DNA from: JBOHBN01 sp050698355
Lineage (GTDB): Bacteria; Actinomycetota; Actinomycetes; Streptosporangiales; WHST01
NCBI GenBank assembly: GCA_050698355.1
Contig: JBOHBN010000304.1
Coordinates: 1 to 35,561 of the forward strand
Direction: 5' to 3'
DNA length: 35,561 nt
Below the pieces are notes generated by a model. It was not told where the DNA came from. It searched no databases and worked only from the letters and a program-made list of their open reading frames with translations. Positions 15,458 to 23,061 of this stretch are shown in pieces. How positions within the stretch are numbered: the first letter of the stretch is position 1; every line of letters begins with the position of its first letter. The translations under genes and the position numbers were made by a program.

Positions 15458-17764
15458 GTGAACATCGGAGCCACCGCCGCAGTCGCCGCGCACCTGCGCG
15501 ATCCATTACGTCGCAACGCGGACGCGCTCATCCTCGGCACGGGAATCACCTCCGCCTTGGGGCTTGCCTTCTGGGCACTCGCCGCCCGATGGCTCTCCAC
15601 GGAAACGGTGGGCATCGGGGCCGCGTTGGTCTCGACAGTCACGTTGCTGGCCAATCTGGCTACTTTGGGCCTGCGCAACGGCTTGGTCCGTTTCCTGCCC
15701 TTATCCGGTGTCGCTACTCGCCGGCTCATCCTCAGCAGCTACGCCGTGTGTGCTGTAGCGGCCGTGCTTGCAGCTGGGATCTTCCTGCTCGGCCAGCCGC
15801 TGTGGGCAGGACGGCTCGGCTTCCTGCGCGCCAACCCGACGAGCGTCATCGCCTTCATAGTCGCTACCGCGTTCTGGGTGATCTTCGTCCTGCAAGACCA
15901 AGTGCTCATCGGCCTGCGCCGCAGCGTGTGGGTGCCGGTCGAGAACACGTTCGCTTCCGTGCTCAAGATCGCCGTGTTGCCGCTGGTCGCGACCGCTGCG
16001 GCCTGGTCCATCTTCACCGCCACCGTGATACCGACCGCTCTGGCCGTCATCTTCATCACCGCACTCATTCTGCGGTTCGCGGGCCAGGCCGCCTCCCGAG
16101 ACCAGAGACCGGTGGCAGAGACACGTGTCCCGGTCTCGCAGCTGATCCGTTTCGCCGCCTCGGACCATGCAGCCGGGTTGCTGTGGATGTGCACCGCGGA
16201 CGTGTTGACTTTGATAGTGCTGCACCAGTCGGGCGCGGAGGCCAGCGCCTACTACTACATGGCGAACACCATCGGGTACTCCCTCTACCTGGTCACCAGC
16301 AACGTCGGTAGCGCGCTCATCGCCGAGTCGGCCCACGACCCGGGCCGGTCCATCACGCACGCGCGGCAAGCCCTGCTGCACAGCGCACGTATGGTCATCC
16401 CACTGGCCGCCGTCGGGATACTTTGCGCTCCGCTGGTGCTGGATGTGCTGGGCCGCGACTACGCACGCAATGCCGCCCCTGCGTTACAGCTCATCCTGGC
16501 CTCGGCCGTCCCGCAGCTGATCGTCGGGATCAGCGTCAGTACCGCGCGCGTGCGCCGGGAGATGCGAACGGTCGTCGGGGTGTATGCCTTCACCGCCTTC
16601 GCAACCTGGGGCGGCAGCTGGTTCGCGCTCGGGTGGTGGGGGGTCACTGGCGTCGGTGTGGCCGTCCTGGTCAACCAGTGTCTCGTCGCCGCTTTCCTGC
16701 TGGCGACCGGACGCACTGGCCTCTGGCCCGACCGGAACGGCTGGCGCGACCTGGCGCGCGGGGTGGAGCAACTGCCGCTCATGTTGCGCCGGCGACGCAG
16801 CCGTCGAGAGCTCAAGCGTCGGCTGGCGCCGGCCCTCGACGCGTGTGGGCTGGCGCCGCGGCGCGCGCCGAGCATGCTGACCTCCGACTCGGACACCGTC
16901 GTGGTGGCCTTGCCCGAGCCCCCAGAACCCGTGGTCCTCAAGATCGCCACCTCGGCGGCCGCCGCGTCCGGGCTGGACCGGCACGCTGAGACCGTGACCA
17001 GGCTGCATGCGCAGCTCGCTCCCGAGCTCGCGATACTGCTGCCGCGCGTACTGCGCCGCGCCGTCGTGGACGGCAACCCGGTCCTGGCGGAGACGCGGCT
17101 GCCGGGCACCGTGGCCAGTGAGCTCGAGCCGACAGCAGGGACCACCGCCATCGAGGCGATGAGGAGCATCCACGCGGCGACGGCTCGACAGCAAACCGCC
17201 GATGAGCAATTGCTCACCAGCTGGATCGATGAGCCCTCGCAGGCCCTCCGGCGAGTCGGACGCGCCTACGGGCTGGTCGCCGATGCGGCCAACGTCGACC
17301 GACTTGCTGAGGCGCTGCGCCAGGATTGGCTCGGCCAGGAGTTGACGGTGAGCTGTGTGCACGGGGACTTCTGGCCGGGAAACGTGCTCGTCGACATCGA
17401 CTCGAGCCGGGTGAGCGGCATCGTCGACTGGGAGAACGGGTCTGCGATAGGTCTGCCGGACGCCGACCTGGTCCACTGGTGGCTCTCGGCGCAGCCGACG
17501 GAACTTGGCGCGGCTGTTCGCGATGTGCTGCGCGACCCCCGGCGCGTGCAGGACGGCCTGGCCGACCTCGGGATCACGCTGCCGAATCCCCAGCTGCGAA
17601 TAGAGCACGTCGTCCTGCTCGCTTGGCTGGGGCACGTCTCTGCGACCATTACCCGGGCTTCACGCAACCGGCTCGGGCTGGTGTGGCTCACCCGCAACGT
17701 GCGTCCAGTTACCCGGCTGTTCGGCGCCCAGGGTGAACGGCTCCCGGTCGGAGCGCCGCAATGA
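15458..17764 (+). CDS. Polysaccharide flippase fused to an APH-type kinase domain
   Basis: A 768-residue fusion. Residues 1-440 form about 12 hydrophobic segments in the pattern of Wzx/MurJ-like (MOP) lipid-linked oligosaccharide flippases, beginning RRNADALILGTGITSALG. A basic linker (RRRRSRRELKRRLAPALD) leads to a cytoplasmic domain, about 470-768, that looks like an aminoglycoside phosphotransferase/choline-kinase fold: the Brenner-type loop VHGDFWPGNV (H635, D637, N642) and the metal-binding IVDWENG (D657) are intact. Residues near 505-520 (VVLKIATSA) supply the ATP lysine. The kinase could phosphorylate a sugar, a lipid carrier or a glycan, or only sense nucleotide. GTG at 15458 follows the GH16 stop by one base. 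The gene has TTA codons at 15506, 15701 and 16484. Confidence 0.82.
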   Translation: MNIGATAAVAAHLRDPLRRNADALILGTGITSALGLAFWALAARWLSTETVGIGAALVSTVTLLANLATLGLRNGLVRFLPLSGVATRRLILSSYAVCAVAAVLAAGIFLLGQPLWAGRLGFLRANPTSVIAFIVATAFWVIFVLQDQVLIGLRRSVWVPVENTFASVLKIAVLPLVATAAAWSIFTATVIPTALAVIFITALILRFAGQAASRDQRPVAETRVPVSQLIRFAASDHAAGLLWMCTADVLTLIVLHQSGAEASAYYYMANTIGYSLYLVTSNVGSALIAESAHDPGRSITHARQALLHSARMVIPLAAVGILCAPLVLDVLGRDYARNAAPALQLILASAVPQLIVGISVSTARVRREMRTVVGVYAFTAFATWGGSWFALGWWGVTGVGVAVLVNQCLVAAFLLATGRTGLWPDRNGWRDLARGVEQLPLMLRRRRSRRELKRRLAPALDACGLAPRRAPSMLTSDSDTVVVALPEPPEPVVLKIATSAAAASGLDRHAETVTRLHAQLAPELAILLPRVLRRAVVDGNPVLAETRLPGTVASELEPTAGTTAIEAMRSIHAATARQQTADEQLLTSWIDEPSQALRRVGRAYGLVADAANVDRLAEALRQDWLGQELTVSCVHGDFWPGNVLVDIDSSRVSGIVDWENGSAIGLPDADLVHWWLSAQPTELGAAVRDVLRDPRRVQDGLADLGITLPNPQLRIEHVVLLAWLGHVSATITRASRNRLGLVWLTRNVRPVTRLFGAQGERLPVGAPQ

Positions 17765-19551
17765 CGACAGAGACCACGCGCGTCCTACGACGGGAACGCC
17801 TGCCCGTCGTAGGACAGACCAGCCACTATGCGGTGCGACCGCACGTGCAGAGCTTGCTCACCGCGCTGCGCCCGCAATGGCCCGTGCTCGCGGTGGTTGC
17901 GTTCGCCGTCCTGTTGTGGGTCGGAAGCCTCCTTGGTGCCAACCCGCGACAGATGGACCAGCTCGGGCTCATCTCGTTGTGCAACGTCGCCACCGCGGTG
18001 GCCCTCGTCGTGCTGCTGGTCAGCTTCCTGGTCTGCCTGCACCAGAACCGTCCGGGATGGCTGCTGGGCACGCATCTGGTCACCTACATCGCGCTCATCC
18101 ACGGCACTCCCGCGGTCCTGTACGGGACGCTGCGTTATGCGTGGGCGTACAAGCACGTCGGTATCGTCGACTACATCCTGCGCACCGGGACCGTCGACCC
18201 GAGCATCAGCGTAAACGCGATATACCACAACTGGCCCGGGTTCTTCGCCGGCAGTGCCCTGTTGTCCTCAGCGGCCGGACAGCAGAATTCGTTACCTATC
18301 ACCCTGGAGATGGCCTCATGGGCTCCGGTGGCGTTCAACCTGATGAACCTTCTGGTGCTGCGCTACCTCTTCCGGGGCCTCACTCGCAACCGGCAGCTGG
18401 TCTGGCTCGCCCTGCTGTTCTTCTTCATCATCAACTGGGTGGGGCAGGACTACTTCTCGCCGCAGGCCATGGCCTACGTGCTGTACCTGGCCGTGGTCGG
18501 GTTGCTGGTCCGGTGGGTAAACGACCGGACGAGGAACGCCCTGTTCGTCGTGATAGTCGCGGTCGTGGCTGCCAGCCACCAAATCACACCGATGATGTTG
18601 TTCCTGGCAGTCAGCGCCCTGGTGCTCCTTCGTCGTACCCGGGGTCGGTACGTGCCCATCATCGCGGTGGGCATCATCTCGGCCTGGGCATTCACCGCGG
18701 CGCGCGACTATACCGTTGACAACATCGAGGGCCTGATTGCCGGCTTCACCCACCCGTTGTCCAACGCGGAGACGACGTTGGACAACTCCACCTCCGACTC
18801 GGCCGCCCAGCTGCTGGTGCTCTGGGGCGGCCGGTTCACCGCCTGTGCCGCCACAGCACTGGCCGTGCTTGGCGCGTGGCGTAGCTGGCGCCAGGGCACG
18901 CCGCGGCTCACAGCCACGATCCTGATGATCCTGCCGGCGGCCCTCGTCGTGGTGGCCGGCTTCGGGGGTGAGGCAGTCCTGCGCGCGTACCTCTTCGCGG
19001 CGCCGTTCATCGCGTTCCTTGCGGCGGAAGCCTGCTTTCCGTGGGGCCGTCGCGCGCTGCCGTTCCGCAACGCCCTGGTGGCGGTAGTGGCAGCAAACCT
19101 GTTCGTTCCCGGCTTCCTGCTCAGCTACTACGGCAAGGAGCAGGAGAACTACTTCACTCCCGCGGAGGTCCGGACCGCCAGCTGGCTCGACGAGCACGCC
19201 ACCCCGGGCTCACTCCTCGTGGAAGGAAACACGAACTACCCGAACCAGTTCCTCGACTACGAGAAGTTCACCTATGTCCCCATCGACCGGGAACCAGGAG
19301 CGTCCGTCGCCGAGGTGCTCGACCACCCCGCCGGGGAGCTGGACGAGTGGCTGAGCAACCCGCGGTACACCAACTCCTACGTGCTGATCACACGCTCGCA
19401 GAAGATCGCCACCACCGACGAACACACACTGCCGGTGGGCGGCCTCGAACGGGTGGAGCAGGCACTGCGCAGATCACCCAGGTTCCAGGTCCTGTACCAG
19501 ACGCGGGACGCGACCGTCTTCACCCTCGCACCACGGGATGGCGGACCATGA
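17761..19551 (+). CDS. Polytopic membrane protein, polymerase or GT-C candidate
   Basis: A 596-residue integral membrane protein with roughly 11-13 hydrophobic segments in residues 35-440 and a soluble C-terminal domain of about 140 residues. Near the start of the membrane part are two polar loops (ANPRQMDQLG and the long segment from YAWAYKHVG to QQNSLPITLEM). This architecture fits O-antigen-polymerase-like (Wzy) or GT-C glycosyltransferases that use polyprenyl-linked sugars. No motif decides between them. The C-terminal domain (ASWLDEHATPGSLLVEGNTN) resembles the periplasmic tail seen in many actinobacterial GT-C-like proteins. ATG at 17761 overlaps the flippase-kinase stop. A TTA codon lies at 18292. 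In the operon it is the best candidate for joining repeat units. Confidence 0.75.
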   Translation: MTTETTRVLRRERLPVVGQTSHYAVRPHVQSLLTALRPQWPVLAVVAFAVLLWVGSLLGANPRQMDQLGLISLCNVATAVALVVLLVSFLVCLHQNRPGWLLGTHLVTYIALIHGTPAVLYGTLRYAWAYKHVGIVDYILRTGTVDPSISVNAIYHNWPGFFAGSALLSSAAGQQNSLPITLEMASWAPVAFNLMNLLVLRYLFRGLTRNRQLVWLALLFFFIINWVGQDYFSPQAMAYVLYLAVVGLLVRWVNDRTRNALFVVIVAVVAASHQITPMMLFLAVSALVLLRRTRGRYVPIIAVGIISAWAFTAARDYTVDNIEGLIAGFTHPLSNAETTLDNSTSDSAAQLLVLWGGRFTACAATALAVLGAWRSWRQGTPRLTATILMILPAALVVVAGFGGEAVLRAYLFAAPFIAFLAAEACFPWGRRALPFRNALVAVVAANLFVPGFLLSYYGKEQENYFTPAEVRTASWLDEHATPGSLLVEGNTNYPNQFLDYEKFTYVPIDREPGASVAEVLDHPAGELDEWLSNPRYTNSYVLITRSQKIATTDEHTLPVGGLERVEQALRRSPRFQVLYQTRDATVFTLAPRDGGP

Positions 19552-19973
19552 CCTCGAGACACATCCTGCTCATCGCAGCGGCGGCTACCGTCACCGCGGC
19601 CCTGCTGGGCGTGCTCCTGCTCCTGGTTCCGGGTACCCGCGTAATCTGCGCAGCCGCGTTCTGCCTGCTCGCGCCGGGCTACGGGTGGGCGCGCCGGTTG
19701 CCCCTCGGCGACAAAGGGGACCGGTTGGCGATGGCCCTCGTGCTGAGTATCTGTGCCACGGTCGCCGTGGCCACCGCCATGGTCATCGCAGACCTGTGGT
19801 CGACGGTGGGCGGACTGGTCGCGCTGGGCGTGATCACCGCAGCTGGATTCGTGCCGGTGGACTCCGTGCGCGCGCTCGCGGCACGGACCGGCGGGGTTTT
19901 CCATCTCAGGGGACGCCCCGTGCCGAACCCACCTGAGCCCGGCGGGCGGGGGGTGCGAAGCTGGGGCCCGTGA
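19548..19973 (+). CDS. Small membrane protein, possibly DUF1616-like
   Basis: A 141-residue protein with four hydrophobic segments: about residues 5-26, 30-46, 60-84 and 88-107. The LLAPGYGWARRLPLGDKGDRLAMAL arrangement recalls the LPGY...ER.ALS pattern at the start of DUF1616 membrane proteins that often accompany actinobacterial polysaccharide genes, but the protein is much shorter than that family and the match is by eye. The last 30 residues (Pro/Gly/Arg-rich) look unlike a designed C-terminus and may be translated intergenic DNA, which would mean the gene lost its 3' part. ATG at 19548 overlaps the previous stop, and its stop overlaps the GTG of the HSP90-like gene. Confidence 0.68.
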   Translation: MTSRHILLIAAAATVTAALLGVLLLLVPGTRVICAAAFCLLAPGYGWARRLPLGDKGDRLAMALVLSICATVAVATAMVIADLWSTVGGLVALGVITAAGFVPVDSVRALAARTGGVFHLRGRPVPNPPEPGGRGVRSWGP

Positions 19974-22969
19974 CCGGCGCCGACGACCCGTTCCATACCG
20001 CTGCATTGCGTACGCGGGTGCTCGACGCGTGGTCCGCGTCGCCCGCCCGCTTCCGCGAGGACGCGAACACCGAGGAGGACCACGCGCTCGGCGGGTACCG
20101 CGACCGGCTCGTGGTCGAGCTCGCGCAGAACGCGGCGGACGCGGCGACCCGCGCGGGAGTCGCGGGGCGGCTGCGGCTGAGCCTAAACGCCACGGAGCTC
20201 CGCGCCGCCAACACCGGCGTGCCGTTGAGCGCGGACGGCGTGGAGTCGCTGTCGACGCTACGTGCGTCGGAGAAGCGCGACGGCGAGTCGGTCGGACGGT
20301 TCGGGGTCGGCTTCTCCGCCGTCCGTACGATCAGCGACAGCCCGCGCGTCCTGTCCCGCACCGGCGCGGTCCGCTGGTCCCGGTCGGCGACCCTGGACGA
20401 GGTGCGTGACCTTCCCTCAGTCGCCGCCGAGCTCGCCCGCCGCGACGACCAGGTGCCGGTGCTGCGGCTGCCGTTCACCGATGCCGGGGAACCGCGCGAC
20501 GGCTTCGACACCGAGGTGGTGCTCCCGCTCCGCGACGATGCGGCCGCGGCGTACGCGCGCCGGCTGTTCGCCGATGCCGGGCCGGCTCTGCTGCTCGGGC
20601 TCCCGGCGCTGCGTACGGTCCAGATCGCCGTCGACGGCGTCGTGCGGGAGCTGCGGGCCAGGTGGGCCGACGACGCTCGTACGGTCGCGATCGACGACGG
20701 CGGGAGCGTGACCCGGTGGCGGCTCTCCACCGGATCCGGCAGCCTGGCGCCGGAGCTGCTCGCGGACCGGCCCGTGGAGGAACGCGTGCGGCCGCACTGG
20801 TCGGTCGCCTGGGCCGTTCCGGTAACCGACGACGACGTGCCGAGGGCGTTGCCGTCCGGCGTCTCGCCCGTACTCCACGCACCCACCCCGAGCGACGAGT
20901 CCATCGACCTGCCCGGCGTGCTGCTCGCTTCGTTTCCGCTCGACCCCGCGCGCCGGCACGTCGCGCCCGGACCGCTGACCGACCACCTCGTCGAGCGTGC
21001 CGCGCAGGCCTACGTCGACCTGGTGGCGGACCTCCCACCGTCGGCCGATGTGCTGGAGCTGGTGCCCGGCCCGGTGGCCGCCGGCCAGCTCGACAGTGCG
21101 CTGCGGCAGGTGATCGGGACACTGCTGCCTGAGTGCGCGTTCCTGCCCGGCATCGGCGGCGGCCTGCGGATGCGCCCGGTGGACGCGGTGGCCGCCGACG
21201 CGCCCGGCGGTCTCCTCGACGTGCTCGCCGAGGTGCTCCCCGCACTGTTGCCCGCACGATGGGCGGCGCGCAGGCGCCAGCTGGGTTGGCTCGGTGTCCG
21301 CCGGCTGGCACTGGCCGACGTCGTCGACCTGCTGAGCGACCTGGACCGGCCGCCGCAGTGGTGGCACCGGGTGTACGCCGCGCTGATGCCGGCCGACACC
21401 GACCCGCTCGGCGCGCTGCCCGTACCCCTCGCCGACGGCCGCACCGTGCGCGGCCCGCGCGGGGTGCTGCTGCCGTCGCCGGGGCTCGACGTGGCCGCGC
21501 TCGCCGCGATCGGCCTGCGCGTCGCCGACGCCGATGCCGTACACCCGCTGCTCCTGCGGCTGGGTGCGGTCGAGGCGACACCGCGCGCCCTGCTCGAGGA
21601 CCCGAACCTGCGGGCGGCCGTCGCCGAGTCCTGCGACGCCGAGGACCCCGACACCGTCGCTGCTGCGGTGCTGCCCGCGGTGCAGGCGGTCGGGCTCGAA
21701 GCGGGCGAGGAACCGTGGCTCGGCGCGCTGGCGTTGCGGGACGCGGACGGTAGCGCCCGCCCCGCCGACGAGCTGCTGCTCCCTGGCGCTCCGCTCAGCC
21801 GCGTGATGTCGTCCGACGCACCGTTCGGCTTCGTGGCCTCCGACCTCGTCGACCGGTGGGGCCCATCGACGCTGGAGCGCGTCGGCGTGCTCGCGACGTT
21901 CTCCCTCGTACGCGACGAGGACGTCCCGCTGGACGCGGGGGAGTGCGACCACGACCTGGACGGGGAGGACGAGTGGGTCGCCGAGACGCTGGAGGTCGTC
22001 GGCGGGGCGGGCGAGCTGCCCAGCGCGATCCCCGAGTTCGTCGCGGTACGCGACCTCGACCTCGTCGACCCGGCCAGGTGGGATGACGCGCTGGCCCTGC
22101 TCGCGCGGCCGCCGCTGCGGGCGGCGATGGTCGAACCGGCCGTCGTCGTCGCGTCCGACGGGCGGCACCGGCACGTCCCCTCGTACACCACCTGGTGGCT
22201 GCGCGGTCACCCCGTGCTTGCCGGCCACCGGCCGGGCGACCTGCGCGACCCGGACGCCGACGACCTGCTGGCCGAGCTGTACGACGACGCGCCGGCCGGT
22301 GACCCGGCACTGCTGGGGGCGCTCGGCGTACGCACCACGCTCGAGGCGCTGCTCGCCGAGCCGGGCGGGCCCGCCGACCTGCTGGACCGGCTGGCCGACC
22401 CCGACCACGCCGTCGAGCCCGCGCGGCTCGCGGAGCTCTACGCCGCGCTCGCCACCGTCGACCCGCAGACGGTCAACCCGCCGGACTACGTGCGTGTGGC
22501 CGCGGGTGCGCGTACCCGCGTGGGGGCCGCCGCGGAGACCGTCGTGCTCGACGCGCCCGACCTGCTGCCGCTGCTGGGCTTTCGCGACTGCATCGTCGTA
22601 CGACACGACCGCGCCGAGCGGCTCGCCGCGGTGCTCGACGTCCCGCTCGCCAGCACGGTCGTGCCCGGACGTGTGGAGTCCACGGGCAGCCGTGAGCCGG
22701 TCGCCGGGGTACTGCGCGAGGTGCTCCCCGGGCTCCCCGACGGGTATCTCGCGCACGATCCGCTGCTCGTCGACGGCGTGGAGGTCGACTGGCGATGCAC
22801 CGGCCGGGAGGTGCATGCGGCCTCGCTCGCCGGTCTCGCTCGTGGCCTTGCCTGGTACGCGGGCCGCTGGGAGAGCAGGCACCTGCTCGCCGCGCTGCTC
22901 GACGACCCGGCCTCGGCGCCCGCGCTGCTCACCGAGGCGCGCCTCGACGTACCCACGCTCTCCGGCTGA
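19970..22969 (+). CDS. Sacsin/HSP90-like ATPase (GHKL), 999 residues
   Basis: A large cytoplasmic protein with an N-terminal GHKL ATP-binding fold of the HSP90/sacsin type. The N box ELAQNAADA has E50, N54 and D57; NTGVPLSADG carries the first glycine loop; GRFGVGFSA (109-117) is the second. The remaining 750 residues have no HSP90 middle or C-terminal domain that I can recognise and are rich in Leu/Asp/Val/Ala repeats. The family is widespread in actinobacteria and annotated as a sacsin N-terminal ATP-binding-like or molecular chaperone protein, with no established function. GTG at 19970 overlaps the stop of the preceding small membrane gene, so it may now be co-transcribed with the polysaccharide operon. 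Long frames on the opposite strand are artefacts. Confidence 0.85.
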   Translation: MTGADDPFHTAALRTRVLDAWSASPARFREDANTEEDHALGGYRDRLVVELAQNAADAATRAGVAGRLRLSLNATELRAANTGVPLSADGVESLSTLRASEKRDGESVGRFGVGFSAVRTISDSPRVLSRTGAVRWSRSATLDEVRDLPSVAAELARRDDQVPVLRLPFTDAGEPRDGFDTEVVLPLRDDAAAAYARRLFADAGPALLLGLPALRTVQIAVDGVVRELRARWADDARTVAIDDGGSVTRWRLSTGSGSLAPELLADRPVEERVRPHWSVAWAVPVTDDDVPRALPSGVSPVLHAPTPSDESIDLPGVLLASFPLDPARRHVAPGPLTDHLVERAAQAYVDLVADLPPSADVLELVPGPVAAGQLDSALRQVIGTLLPECAFLPGIGGGLRMRPVDAVAADAPGGLLDVLAEVLPALLPARWAARRRQLGWLGVRRLALADVVDLLSDLDRPPQWWHRVYAALMPADTDPLGALPVPLADGRTVRGPRGVLLPSPGLDVAALAAIGLRVADADAVHPLLLRLGAVEATPRALLEDPNLRAAVAESCDAEDPDTVAAAVLPAVQAVGLEAGEEPWLGALALRDADGSARPADELLLPGAPLSRVMSSDAPFGFVASDLVDRWGPSTLERVGVLATFSLVRDEDVPLDAGECDHDLDGEDEWVAETLEVVGGAGELPSAIPEFVAVRDLDLVDPARWDDALALLARPPLRAAMVEPAVVVASDGRHRHVPSYTTWWLRGHPVLAGHRPGDLRDPDADDLLAELYDDAPAGDPALLGALGVRTTLEALLAEPGGPADLLDRLADPDHAVEPARLAELYAALATVDPQTVNPPDYVRVAAGARTRVGAAAETVVLDAPDLLPLLGFRDCIVVRHDRAERLAAVLDVPLASTVVPGRVESTGSREPVAGVLREVLPGLPDGYLAHDPLLVDGVEVDWRCTGREVHAASLAGLARGLAWYAGRWESRHLLAALLDDPASAPALLTEARLDVPTLSG

Positions 22970-23061
22970 CTGTCCGCCCACCACCCACTCGAGTGATCGT
23001 GAAAGGTCGCCGTAGCTATAGCATCGAACATCCTTCATGATCACCGGACGGAGGAGCACCG

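Noticed and set aside
20417..23059. 880-codon minus-strand open frame opposite the HSP90-like ATPase
   Set aside because: The plus-strand frame carries intact GHKL motifs; the antisense product is low-complexity Arg/Gln/Val/Gly sequence.
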